Origin: Helicobacter felis ATCC 49179
GTDB taxonomy: Bacteria > Campylobacterota > Campylobacteria > Campylobacterales > Helicobacteraceae
Assembly: GCF_000200595.1 (NCBI RefSeq)
Contig: NC_014810.2
Coordinates: forward strand, 310,001-374,000
Reading direction: 5' to 3'
Length of the DNA stretch: 64,000 nt
In this document: in pieces, positions 1-9,441 of the stretch
Layout: every line of letters starts with the position of its first letter
Numbering within the stretch: position 1 is the first letter of the stretch
Translations under genes and position numbers: made by a program
The notes under the pieces: model-generated
What the model was told of the DNA's origin: nothing
Database searches by the model: none
What the model saw: only the letters and a program-made list of their open reading frames with translations

Positions 1-17
1 AGATATGATTTACACAC

Positions 18-1094
<1,077 letters not shown>

Positions 1095-1114
1095 ATTCTT
1101 TAAGATTCTTGGCG

Positions 1115-1120
1115 TATAAT
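1115..1120 (+). promoter_or_regulatory. Sigma-80 -10 box for cytochrome c peroxidase
   Basis: A perfect TATAAT lies 35 bases before the ATG at 1156, giving a predicted leader of about 29 bases that includes the ribosome binding site AAGGAA at 1143-1148. No clear -35 box is seen, as is usual for the Helicobacter housekeeping sigma factor. Confidence 0.6.
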
Positions 1121-1155
1121 TTTCTCATTTAAACTACTTTATAAGGAATACGCCA

Positions 1156-2295
1156 ATGAAAATAAAAAATTTGTTCAAAGTGTCTTTTATGTCTGTAGGT
1201 CTGTGCGCTGCCCTTTATGCTAAGCCAAGCCACCATACCATAAGTGCGCAAGAATTGATTAAGAAAGCCCTAGACGCTAATCTTATGCCCATGCCAACAG
1301 GCAAGGTTTTAGATAAATATCTCAAAGATAAGGTGCGCGACTTAGGTCTTTCTTATAAGGGTGCTGTGCTCACTAAGGCGCAAATTGAGTTAGGAAAAAT
1401 GCTCTACCTAGACCCTAGAATTTCTACTTCTTATCTTATTTCTTGCAACACATGCCATAACTTAGGCATGGCAGGGGTAGATACTGTATCACGAGCTGTA
1501 GGAGAGGGCTGGAAACCTAACCCCCATTTTTTAAATTCCCCCACCGTGTATAATTCCGTCTTTAATGCGGTGCAGTTTTGGGATGGGCGTGTGGCACACC
1601 TAGACGATCAGGCTAAAGGCCCCATCAGCAACCCGGTAGAAATGAATGCCGATCCTAAAGTTGTGGAAGCTAAGATCAATTCTATGCCCGGCTATGTCAA
1701 AGCCTTTAAACGCGCCTATGGCAACAATGTTAAAATCGATCTTAACTTGATCACAGATACGATTGCTATGTTTGAAGCCACACTCAACACCCCTAGCCGT
1801 TTTGACGACTTTTTGCGGGGCAATGTCAAAGCACTAAGTCCTAAAGAACAAGAGGGCTTGTCTTTATTCCTAGAAAAGGGCTGTGCAGGTTGCCACAATG
1901 GAATCAACTTAGGAGGCACTATGCAACCTTTCCAAGTGGCTGCCCCTTATGAATTTGCCAATGTGGGGGATTTCAAGGGAGATAAAAACGGCATGGTCAA
2001 AGTGCCTACCTTGCGCAATATCTTAGAAACCATGCCCTATTTCCATAATGGACAATATTGGAATGTCAAGGATGCGATCAAGGCCATGGGTGCTGTACAA
2101 CTAGGAATCCAAATCAGTGATAGCGATGCGCAAAAAATCGCTGTCTTCTTTGGTGCTCTCACGGGTAAAAAACCTACCATCACCTACCCTCAATTACCCA
2201 CCATCGCTAACAACACCCCTAAACCTGAGGGCATTATGGAGCAAGAGAGTCAATCGGCTAAACCTAGCAAATCTACCAAATCCACCACCCACTAA
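1156..2295 (+). CDS. ccpA: Di-haem cytochrome c peroxidase
   Basis: Reduces hydrogen peroxide to water in the periplasm using electrons from cytochrome c. The 379-residue protein has an N-terminal signal peptide (about 1-22). It has two c-type haem sites: CNTCH at 97-101 and CAGCH at 243-247, which is the spacing of the MauG/bacterial peroxidase family. The last 35 residues are a Pro/Lys/Ser/Thr-rich hydrophilic tail that is not part of the fold. The start is supported by AAGGAA eight bases upstream. It is transcribed from its own promoter and followed by rpmB, which also has its own. Confidence 0.93.
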   Translation: MKIKNLFKVSFMSVGLCAALYAKPSHHTISAQELIKKALDANLMPMPTGKVLDKYLKDKVRDLGLSYKGAVLTKAQIELGKMLYLDPRISTSYLISCNTCHNLGMAGVDTVSRAVGEGWKPNPHFLNSPTVYNSVFNAVQFWDGRVAHLDDQAKGPISNPVEMNADPKVVEAKINSMPGYVKAFKRAYGNNVKIDLNLITDTIAMFEATLNTPSRFDDFLRGNVKALSPKEQEGLSLFLEKGCAGCHNGINLGGTMQPFQVAAPYEFANVGDFKGDKNGMVKVPTLRNILETMPYFHNGQYWNVKDAIKAMGAVQLGIQISDSDAQKIAVFFGALTGKKPTITYPQLPTIANNTPKPEGIMEQESQSAKPSKSTKSTTH

Positions 2296-2323
2296 TTTAA
2301 GCACAAAGACGCGCGCATTAGGC

Positions 2324-2329
2324 TATAAT
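2324..2329 (+). promoter_or_regulatory. Sigma-80 -10 box for rpmB
   Basis: TATAAT in the context GGCTATAATG, 28 bases before the rpmB ATG, with AAGGAG as ribosome binding site between them. The predicted leader is about 20 bases. Confidence 0.6.
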
Positions 2330-2357
2330 GTGCGCTTTTATTTATCAAGGAGAATTT

Positions 2358-2546
2358 ATGGCACGAAGATGTGATTTAAGTTTAAAAGGCCCTATGGTAG
2401 GCAACCATGTAAGCCATGCAAACAATAAAAGCAAGAGGCGTTTACTCCCTAATTTGCGCACCATTCGCATTACCCTAGAAGATGGCACAAAACAAAAGAT
2501 TCGCGTTGCTGCTTCCACCTTAAGGACCATGCGCAAAAGTCAGTAG
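2358..2546 (+). CDS. rpmB: 50S ribosomal protein L28
   Basis: A 62-residue basic ribosomal protein. It begins [12 protein letters not shown] with the typical [13 protein letters not shown] region near residues 15-27, which contacts 23S rRNA. The ATG at 2358 is chosen because AAGGAG lies just upstream and the L28 fold begins there. The frame remains open further upstream but that part would run through the promoter. The potassium channel gene follows after 12 bases, so the two are probably co-transcribed. Confidence 0.96.
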   Translation: MARRCDLSLKGPMVGNHVSHANNKSKRRLLPNLRTIRITLEDGTKQKIRVAASTLRTMRKSQ

Positions 2547-2558
2547 TCCGTAAGGACA

Positions 2559-3692
2559 ATGTTTAATTTCAAGGCACTTTTCAAGAAAACACCCCCTAAG
2601 GAGAGTGCCACCCGCCAAATCAACGCCGAGATTTACTCTCATTTTAAACTTTTTGCCCCGCCTTTAGTTCTCATTCAGCTTTTTATCCTCTTGGGCACTT
2701 TGGGCTATCTATGCTTAGAAAATTATTCTCTCATGCAGGCCTTTTTCCAAACAGCCTACACTTTCACGGCGACAGGGTTTGGGGCTTTGGATGAAAGTAA
2801 ATTTGGCACTTGGAGTATTTTTCTAAGCGTTTTGATCATGTTTTGTGGGGAAGCATTGATGACCTTTACGGTCGCCGTGCTCATTGGGGTGATCAACAAG
2901 GGGGTCTTAGCTAAACTCATTCGGGAGAAAAAGATGATTTATAAAATTGCCCATCTCACCAAACACTATGTCATCTGTTACCACAACGAATACACCATTG
3001 AACTTGCCAAGCAATTTAGAAACGCCCAAATTCCCTTTGTGGTAGTGGATGACAATCCAGACTTTGAAGAACAGGCCATCAAGCACAAATACCCTTACTA
3101 CATTGTGGGTGATCCCCACACCAATTTGAGCATGCTCAAAACCAATCTGAGTAGCGCTAAGGGCGTGGTTACCTTTTCTAAAACCTTTTCTGTCAATATT
3201 GCCCTAATCGCCAATGTGCGTCTGCTAGAAAAAGAGTTGGGGCGCAAACCTTATTACATCATTGCTAGCGCACACAATGATGAAGATTTGGAAAAACTCA
3301 AAAAACTAGGCGCGGATAGTGTGGTTTCGCCCACTAAATTAATGGCGCAACGCGTGAGCGCGATGGCAATTCGCCCGGATATGGAAAATATCCTAGAAAA
3401 TTTTATTTACAAAAAAGACACCTTGCTAGACTTAGAAGAGGTAATTGTGCCCAAAGAGAGTTGGCTCGTGCAACGCAAGCTCAAAGAAGCGCATTTTAGA
3501 GAGATTGCTAAAATCTTTGTCATTGGAATTATCCAAAAGGACGGGCGTTATATTCCCATGCCAGAGGGCGATACCATTGTGGCTAGCGAGGCTAAATTAT
3601 TGGTCATTGGCACTTCTGAGGGGGTTACCAAGTCTAAAAATCTCGTGCTCCAGCACCAACGCCCCAGAGAGGTAGACTATGTGGCGCTTTAA
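2559..3692 (+). CDS. Potassium channel with cytoplasmic RCK domain (HpKchA type)
   Basis: A 377-residue ion channel of the inner membrane. Residues 34-53 form a first membrane helix and 86-113 a second. Between them lies a pore loop with the filter TATGFGA (70-76), which differs from the textbook TVGYG but is the type described for the H. pylori potassium channel. The C-terminal half is a TrkA-N/RCK fold starting at about 130 (HYVICYHNE, then VVDDNPDFEEQA) and ending in a TrkA-C-like segment from about 285. Its stop codon overlaps the convergent secreted-protein gene by the 4-base palindrome TTAA. Confidence 0.9.
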   Translation: MFNFKALFKKTPPKESATRQINAEIYSHFKLFAPPLVLIQLFILLGTLGYLCLENYSLMQAFFQTAYTFTATGFGALDESKFGTWSIFLSVLIMFCGEALMTFTVAVLIGVINKGVLAKLIREKKMIYKIAHLTKHYVICYHNEYTIELAKQFRNAQIPFVVVDDNPDFEEQAIKHKYPYYIVGDPHTNLSMLKTNLSSAKGVVTFSKTFSVNIALIANVRLLEKELGRKPYYIIASAHNDEDLEKLKKLGADSVVSPTKLMAQRVSAMAIRPDMENILENFIYKKDTLLDLEEVIVPKESWLVQRKLKEAHFREIAKIFVIGIIQKDGRYIPMPEGDTIVASEAKLLVIGTSEGVTKSKNLVLQHQRPREVDYVAL

Positions 3693-4909
3693 TGGAGTTT
3701 TAGCGCACTCAAAGCCCTACAAATCGCGCTTTTGGATTTGAAATGTTGGATTTCACCTTGTGGGTTTAAATACAAACAGGGGACATCATCCACGCTCAAA
3801 AGACGCATTTGTTTCAAGAGAGTGCGCAAAGAGTCGAGTACACTTTTAGGCGGACTTTTTAAAACCACCAAACACGCCCGTTTAGCTTTTTTACTTAGAT
3901 ATTTGGGGAGCAAACAGAGTTGGGGTTGATTTAAAATGCGGGTGTGTGTGTTTTTATAGCTGGTAGAAAAATGAGGAATCTCCGGGTAGTTATCTTGAAA
4001 ATTCGGATAGTTATCTTGAAAGAACCCTTGGAGATAAAATGGGGTGTTGTGTAGGTAGAACAAACCCCTAAGCAGAGCGTAATTTTTAAACGCTTCTAGG
4101 AGGGCGTTAAGATCGCGCTTTAAAATCTCTTCTAAAAAGGGATTGTGTTTTTTGGAGAGCTGGACTAGATACCACGCGCTCTTGAGATTATCGCGCAGAG
4201 GAACGGAATGTACAAGACCCCAAACCTCCCTTGAGATGGGAGAAGTCGCAAATTCATTATAAGCATCGATGAAATAAAGCCAATGGAAAACCCCCATCGC
4301 GCTTGTTAAATCCTTGACATAGGCGCATTTGCCCTGTGCGCAAGTCTGTTCAAGAGAAGGCAGACTTTGAACATAGGCTAGGGGGTCTAGTTGAGAGGCA
4401 AGCAGAGGGGAGAAGAAAAAGGGGAGGAGGGTGTCTTTGAGAAAAAAGTAGGGCTCAAGTGCGTCAGGATATACAGAGTCGTCCGGATCGTAGTCTAGGT
4501 TGGTTAAGCGGGTGTCCTCCAAATACTCCCACAACAAGAGCAGAACGATGTTTTTAAAGATCTTATGGATGTGTGCGGGGAGCTTGCGATCTTTAAAGAT
4601 AGGGAAAATGTCCAATAGAGGCCAAGCTTTGGTGTAAAAATCTTGTGCCCTTTGTTTTTCAAAAGCTTGGAGGCGTTTTTGGCGTGTTTCTTTAGCCACA
4701 CTGCGATCCAAAAGCAAGCGCGTGTAGGCAACATCTTTATCAATCATCTCCAATTGCAAGGCTTGCATCTGATCTTGCCATGCCTGCGGAGGAAAAAAGG
4801 ATTTATACCACGCCTCAAAGGACTTGTCTGACTTTTTTGAAGGCTTTGCATCCGCCAAGCCAACCCAGCTAAAGCACAATAAGCAGATCCACACTAAGGA
4901 TCGCATCAA
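3689..4909 (-). CDS. Secreted protein of unknown function, member of a local paralogous pair
   Basis: I do not recognise this 406-residue protein. It starts with a clear signal peptide (about 1-21, ending ADA). The mature part is helical and rich in aromatic residues, with an amphipathic start (residues about 40-75) and a leucine/phenylalanine-rich stretch near 120-170 (LLPFFFSPLL). Cysteines come as CAQGKC near 190 and singly later. A 7-residue tandem repeat (FQDNYPN, FQDNYPE) lies near 300. The gene is last in the S4-ileS-queF operon, six bases after the next secreted gene. Parts of the two align by eye, suggesting duplication. The function is open; a periplasmic or exported role is inferred from the signal peptide. 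Confidence 0.75.
   Translation of the reverse strand: MMRSLVWICLLCFSWVGLADAKPSKKSDKSFEAWYKSFFPPQAWQDQMQALQLEMIDKDVAYTRLLLDRSVAKETRQKRLQAFEKQRAQDFYTKAWPLLDIFPIFKDRKLPAHIHKIFKNIVLLLLWEYLEDTRLTNLDYDPDDSVYPDALEPYFFLKDTLLPFFFSPLLASQLDPLAYVQSLPSLEQTCAQGKCAYVKDLTSAMGVFHWLYFIDAYNEFATSPISREVWGLVHSVPLRDNLKSAWYLVQLSKKHNPFLEEILKRDLNALLEAFKNYALLRGLFYLHNTPFYLQGFFQDNYPNFQDNYPEIPHFSTSYKNTHTRILNQPQLCLLPKYLSKKAKRACLVVLKSPPKSVLDSLRTLLKQMRLLSVDDVPCLYLNPQGEIQHFKSKSAICRALSALKLH
3984..4025 (-). repeat. Two-copy 21-bp in-frame tandem repeat
   Basis: Two adjacent 21-base units (3984-4004 and 4005-4025) sharing the core TAGTTATCTTGAAA encode FQDNYP twice within the secreted protein. Copies differ at a few bases, so this is an older expansion rather than a freshly slipped repeat. 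Confidence 0.7.
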
Positions 4910-4915
4910 AACTCC

Positions 4916-5781
4916 TTAGGGCAAATGCGCTTTGATGTCTTGCCAAAGGACCTTAAGCCTTGAGTTATAATAGGCATTTAAAAGCGTGGCAGGTTGTTGC
5001 TCTAAATCCACACCCAAAAATGTTTTAACAAACTTCTCATAGGTTTCTTCTTCATAATCTACAAGTGTCCCCTCATACCAGTTTAGCTGTTTAAAGGTGT
5101 GCAAAGAGGGCTGGATACTAGGATCATGTTTTTGCCCATTTGGCATGTCATCTAGGATTTCTTTAATGCGTCTGTTGAGCGCATTTAAATCGTTTTCTTC
5201 CACGCTCATCGTTTGGCTTTTTAGGGTGTCCCATAGATTCAAATTTTCCTTGCGGGCTTGGAGCAGAGGAGCAAACAATAGATTTAAGACCTCTAAAAAG
5301 TCTTGGGTTACTTGGGTGGCATCAAAAGCAAGGGGGGGCGAGACATCAGAGCAATCAAAATCGGAGGGAATATAGCTACGCAGGATCGCAAAGAGTTGAA
5401 AGGACTCGTAGACTTAAAAACCCTTAAAAACTCTCTATCTTGGGGAGTTTTTGGCTGGAGGGCTTGGAGCAGGGGAATCTTGTCCATAAAATCCAAACTT
5501 AAAGAGAAAAATAATGCGGCATGCCTCTCCATCGCATCTTTATAAAAATAAAAGTCTTTACAATCCTCAAATCCTGTAAAATCCTTGATCAAATCCTCTT
5601 CATACATACGCACCGTGAGCGCGCGCATCGCTTGCATGTCTTGGATCAGCTCTTTAGAGGGTTGGGCAAAGGCAACGCTCACCACCCAAAAAAGCGCACC
5701 CAAAGCGCGCCCACAAATTCTAAATATCTCTTTTGGCGCTCTTTTAAATTTTGAGCAATCTTTGGCGCTTGAAGTCCGCAT
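4916..5781 (-). pseudogene. Frameshifted secreted protein, paralogue of the downstream gene
   Basis: Two open segments in different frames read as one gene with a single-base deletion (or sequencing error) near 5412-5416. The upstream segment has a hydrophobic signal-like stretch (LGALFWVVSVAFAQ) and runs as REFLRVFK; the other frame continues as VYESFQLFAILRSYIPSDFD. Adding one base there restores a continuous protein of roughly 280-290 residues. The downstream segment has no start codon before the TTG at 5278, so it is unlikely to be independent. The rebuilt LNLLFAPLL region matches LLPFFFSPLL of the neighbour. The start is uncertain: the ATG at 5781 lies inside queF, and a later non-ATG start is possible. 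Confidence 0.65.
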
Positions 5782-6181
5782 AATCAGGAGTGGCGTAGTT
5801 AGCAAAGGGGGTAATAGTGATCCCTCCGCGCGCGCTAAAATGGGCGTGCACTTCTAGGTATTTGGGCTCTAGGAGGGCGACTAGGTCGTTTAGGATTTTG
5901 CCCACGCAATCCTCCCCAAAAACCCCCTCATTGCGGAAACTAAAGAGATAGAGTTTGAGCGATTTGCTCTCTACCATTTTCAAATGCGCGATATAGGCAA
6001 TACGCACGCGCGCAAAATCCGGCTGGGCGGTGATGGGACACAGACTGGTAAACTCCTCACTCTCTAGGGTGGTAAAAATGTCCTGCCCCGGGTGGGGGTT
6101 TTCAAAGGCTTCTAGCAGATGAGGGCTGTAGGTGGTGGGATAACTGGTTTTGCTTCCTAAATGACTCAAATTCTCAAGCAT
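5744..6181 (-). CDS. queF: NADPH-dependent 7-cyano-7-deazaguanine reductase
   Basis: Reduces preQ0 to preQ1, the last free-base step before tRNA-guanine transglycosylase in queuosine synthesis. From the ATG at 6181 the protein is 145 residues, typical for the single-domain (YkvM-like) type. It has the catalytic cysteine at 48 (SLCPITAQPDF) with the partner Asp55. The conserved SLKLYLFSFRNEGVFGE segment follows at about 80-96, and the usual ARGG pattern near the C-terminus. The frame opens further upstream, but the ATG at 6181 begins the conserved fold and overlaps the ileS stop by a few bases, suggesting translational coupling. The tgt gene at 27 kb uses the product. Confidence 0.93.
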   Translation of the reverse strand: MLENLSHLGSKTSYPTTYSPHLLEAFENPHPGQDIFTTLESEEFTSLCPITAQPDFARVRIAYIAHLKMVESKSLKLYLFSFRNEGVFGEDCVGKILNDLVALLEPKYLEVHAHFSARGGITITPFANYATPDYADFKRQRLLKI

Positions 6182-8984
6182 GCAAGACTTCTTTACAACG
6201 CCCACAAAGATCCTCTTTAGGGGCTAAAAAACGCCAACAACGCGGGCATTTTTCCAAAGAGGCGCGCGCTAAAACAAAATCTTGATTTTCAAACAACACC
6301 TCTGGCGCGCTTCCCTCCCATGCGCTGAGTGCGCTCACCATGAGCCATTGATCGTAATGGGTAAACTCCAAATCCTTGTGGTCTTTCAAGTAGATTTGCA
6401 CTTCCAAAGAGGTTTTTACGCTCTTATCTTTTTTTAGCCCGTCCAACGCCTCACTAAAGCGCGCGCGCAGTTCTAGGGGACGCTCGAATTGATCTAAGAC
6501 GCTTTGAGCCTGCGTTCCCTCTAATAAAAAGGGTTTTTGTAGATCAAAAACCCCACTCCCTATCAAAGCCACCTCTTTAAATAAGGGGCTGGCGTGTTCT
6601 AACACCTCTTCAATGGTATAAGTGAGAATGGGCGCGAGCGCAAAACTCAGATGGTGGGCTAAGTGCAACATAGTTGTTTGAATCGCGCGCCTAGCAGGAT
6701 CATTTTTGGCATCGCAGTATAGGCTATCTTTGCAGATGTCCATGTAGATCCCGCTTAGATCGTTGGCGATAAAGGCAAAGAGTTTTTGCAAGCCTTTGAC
6801 AAAGTCATATTGCTTAAAATGTTCTTGCACTTGGCTAAAGACTTTAGAGCTTAGGGCTAAAATCCAGCGATCCACTAACCCTAAATCTTGCAGAGGGGTT
6901 AAGCTCTCTAGCCCGGCTGTGTTGGCTAACAAAAAGCGTAAAGTATTGCGCACCTTTTTATAGCCTTCGGCAGTCTGGGCAAAGAAAGCATGCGAGACGC
7001 TCAAATTGTCTTGGTAGTCATTCATCACCACCCATAGGCGCAAAATATCACTGCCATAAGTATTAAGCACCTCGTCCAAAGAAAAGACATTTCCTTTAGA
7101 TTTGCTCATCTTATGCCCTTTAGCGTCCACAGTAAAGCCATGGGTTAACACGCCTTTAAAGGGCGCGCGGGAATGCTTGATACAGCTCAATAATAAAGAG
7201 CTTTGAAACCATCCGCGGTGTTGATCGCTCCCCTCTAGCACCAAATCGCTAGGATAGACCCCCAAGCGTTCTTCGCACACCGCCTTAAAAGTGCTCCCGC
7301 TATCAAACCACACATCTAAGATATGGGTGTTTTTCTCCAAATTGGGGGCTAGGTGTTTGAACTGCGCGGGCAAAAGCTCCTCTACGCTCTGCTCCCACCA
7401 CGCATTACAACCCTTTTCTTTAAAGATGTTGTAGATATGCTTTAAGACCGCTTCCTCTAGTAGGGGCTCTTGGGTTTGCTTATTTAAGAAAAACGCCATG
7501 GGCACGCCCCAGTTGCGCTGTCTGCTCACACACCAATCGGGGCGTTGCTCTAGCATAGCTTTGAGGCGGTTTTTCCCTTGTTTGGGGTAAAAGGCGACAT
7601 CCTCAATCGCTTCTAGGGCGACTTGGCGCAGGGTTTTATGACTACCATCAGGTTGTAAAAAGGGCACATCCATCATGATAAACCATTGCGTGGTGGCGCG
7701 GTATAAAATGGGTTCGTGTGTACGCCAACAATGCGGGTAGGAGTGGGTGATGGTGCTATGGTGCAAGAGATAATCGCCCAAGAGTTCGATAATTTTGGGC
7801 TGGATTTTGAGCACATGCTGACCTAAAAACTCTTTGGGCAAGAGTTTTTTATGCAAGATTTCTTCATTGTAACGCCCATAATCATCCACAGGCACTAAGA
7901 CCTCTAAGTCATATTGCAGACATAGATGATAGTCTTCCTCACCATGCCCGGGGGCGGTGTGCACAGCCCCACTCCCCTCCTCCAAACTGACATGCTCGCC
8001 CAGCAATACCACCGAATCGCGTTGGTTTAGAGGGTTGGTCGCTAGGCTTTTTTCTAAAAGCTCGCTTTGACAACTCCCCACAATTTCCCCTTCTAAAATG
8101 CCCTGTTCTAGCAGTTTTTGGGCTAATTCTAGCGCAATGATATGCCCCTTAGAGGTGATCGCATAAGTGGTTTTGGGTTTGAGCGCGATGCCTACATTGG
8201 CTGCGAGTGTCCAAGGGGTCGTGGTCCAGATCACAAGAGAAAAGGTTTTAGGACTCTCCTGCGTGCTAAAATGTGCTTCTTGGGCGATCTTTTGTGCACT
8301 TTCTTCTTGTAGAGGGAAGCATACAAAGATCGAATCGGATTGCTTGTCTTTATACTCTACTTCGGCTTCAGCCAACGCACTCTGGCACGCCCAGCTCCAA
8401 TAAACGGGCTTAAAGCGTTGTTTGAGCAAGCCTTTTTGTGCGGCAATACAGAGCATTTCATAAATGCTTGCCTCAAAATCGTATTTGTAGGTTTCATAGG
8501 GTTTTTCATAATCCCCCACCACACCCAAGCGCAAAAACTCCTCTCTTTGCACACCGATAAACTTGTAGGCGTGTTGATAACAGCGATCGCGAAATTCTAG
8601 CGGGCTTAGATTGTGGCGTTGCTCGGCGGGGAGTTTATGCTGGGAGGCTTTATAATCCTTTTCTACCTGCTGTTCAATGGGCAAACCATGACAATCCCAC
8701 CCGGGTACATATTCGACTTTTTTACCCAAAAAATATTGATGCTTGACAATCACATCTTTTAAGATTTTATTGAGCGCGTGCCCGATGTGCAAGTGTCCAT
8801 TAGCATAGGGCGGACCATCATGCAAGATGAAACTTTGGGGCGCGTCATGGCGTTTGCCCAGCATATGGGTATAAACATCCTGCTCGCGCCAACGCGCGTA
8901 AAGCTTGGGAGCGTTAGCAATAGCGTTAGCTTTCATGGGGAAGGAAGTTTGGGGGAGGATTAGACTATCTTTATAATCTTGCAT
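6174..8984 (-). CDS. ileS: Isoleucyl-tRNA synthetase
   Basis: Charges tRNA-Ile in the cytoplasm. The 936-residue class I enzyme has its HIGH motif near residues 62-70 (GHLHIGHAL), a large editing (CP1) domain, and a KMSKSKGNV loop near 620. A C-terminal zinc-binding element sits at the end (CPRCW then CGRC). This C-terminal zinc finger marks the eubacterial ileS1 type. It is second in an operon starting with the S4-domain gene, 21 bases downstream of it, and its stop overlaps queF. Confidence 0.97.
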   Translation of the reverse strand: MQDYKDSLILPQTSFPMKANAIANAPKLYARWREQDVYTHMLGKRHDAPQSFILHDGPPYANGHLHIGHALNKILKDVIVKHQYFLGKKVEYVPGWDCHGLPIEQQVEKDYKASQHKLPAEQRHNLSPLEFRDRCYQHAYKFIGVQREEFLRLGVVGDYEKPYETYKYDFEASIYEMLCIAAQKGLLKQRFKPVYWSWACQSALAEAEVEYKDKQSDSIFVCFPLQEESAQKIAQEAHFSTQESPKTFSLVIWTTTPWTLAANVGIALKPKTTYAITSKGHIIALELAQKLLEQGILEGEIVGSCQSELLEKSLATNPLNQRDSVVLLGEHVSLEEGSGAVHTAPGHGEEDYHLCLQYDLEVLVPVDDYGRYNEEILHKKLLPKEFLGQHVLKIQPKIIELLGDYLLHHSTITHSYPHCWRTHEPILYRATTQWFIMMDVPFLQPDGSHKTLRQVALEAIEDVAFYPKQGKNRLKAMLEQRPDWCVSRQRNWGVPMAFFLNKQTQEPLLEEAVLKHIYNIFKEKGCNAWWEQSVEELLPAQFKHLAPNLEKNTHILDVWFDSGSTFKAVCEERLGVYPSDLVLEGSDQHRGWFQSSLLLSCIKHSRAPFKGVLTHGFTVDAKGHKMSKSKGNVFSLDEVLNTYGSDILRLWVVMNDYQDNLSVSHAFFAQTAEGYKKVRNTLRFLLANTAGLESLTPLQDLGLVDRWILALSSKVFSQVQEHFKQYDFVKGLQKLFAFIANDLSGIYMDICKDSLYCDAKNDPARRAIQTTMLHLAHHLSFALAPILTYTIEEVLEHASPLFKEVALIGSGVFDLQKPFLLEGTQAQSVLDQFERPLELRARFSEALDGLKKDKSVKTSLEVQIYLKDHKDLEFTHYDQWLMVSALSAWEGSAPEVLFENQDFVLARASLEKCPRCWRFLAPKEDLCGRCKEVLHA

Positions 8985-9005
8985 AACAAACCTTTCTATT
9001 GGGAT

Positions 9006-9254
9006 TTATTCTAGTTCTTGCACATACAAATGGCTTTGGGCTTTGGGAATAGTTTTAAGTGTGGGAATAGCCAGCACGCGGTAAGACTTAGTGCGATCTA
9101 GATAAATAAGCTTAATCACATCGCCTACTTTGACCTCTTTGCTCGGCTTAACCGGTATCCCATTTAAGGAAACTACACCCTCTTTAAGCATGTCTAACGC
9201 GACCGCGCGCCTCTTGGTGATATTGGTAGCATTTAAAAATTTGTCAATACGCAT
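9006..9254 (-). CDS. S4-domain RNA-binding protein (RqcP/Hsp15-like)
   Basis: An 82-residue basic protein made of little more than one S4 fold. It begins MRIDKFLNATNITKRRAVA, with the turn VSLNGIPVKPSKEVKVGD at about 29-46 typical of S4 RNA-binding loops. Family relatives (Hsp15, RqcP) bind 23S rRNA or stalled 50S-peptidyl-tRNA complexes. Which of these roles applies here is not decided by sequence. It heads the operon with ileS. A -10 box only 13 bases before the ATG predicts a leader of about 7 bases. Confidence 0.85.
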   Translation of the reverse strand: MRIDKFLNATNITKRRAVALDMLKEGVVSLNGIPVKPSKEVKVGDVIKLIYLDRTKSYRVLAIPTLKTIPKAQSHLYVQELE

Positions 9255-9267
9255 GGGTCATTGTAGC

Positions 9268-9273
9268 ATTATA
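9268..9273 (-). promoter_or_regulatory. Sigma-80 -10 box for the S4-ileS-queF operon
   Basis: TATAAT on the minus strand, 13 bases before the ATG at 9254. With transcription starting about 7 bases after the box, the messenger would have a leader of about 7 bases and no room for a normal ribosome binding site. Confidence 0.55.
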
Positions 9274-9359
9274 CGCTTGAATTTAGACTAAGCTTTGGGC
9301 ACAAGCCCTATCAGAAATTGCATCCTTGTAACTAAAGAACACTCAAGAAGTTAGAGAGA

Positions 9360-9384
9360 TTTAAAAAAATACTCTATTTTTTGG
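9360..9384 (-). terminator. Possible fusA terminator (AT-rich hairpin)
   Basis: In the 187-base gap after fusA the minus strand reads AAAAAATAGAGTATTTTTTT, an AT-only stem with a 3-base loop running into Ts. A second short hairpin (GATCG/CGATC) lies nearer the fusA stop at about 9406-9419. Neither is a strong GC-rich terminator. Apart from these and the S4 promoter I see nothing in this gap. Confidence 0.3.
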
Positions 9385-9441
9385 AAACCTACTAGACTGA
9401 GCGGATCGCTACCGATCACGCCCAAGCGCGCTTAAGTACGC

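Noticed and set aside
4916-5278. Downstream half of the broken secreted gene as an independent 120-residue protein
   Set aside because: Its first possible start is a TTG with no ribosome binding site, and the same frame continues protein-like upstream of it.
5332-5338. Run of seven G (C7 on the coding strand) near the broken secreted gene, a possible phase-variation tract
   Set aside because: The frame used by the downstream half is already open and protein-like for about 25 codons upstream of this run, so changing its length would not join the two halves. The break lies near 5412-5416.
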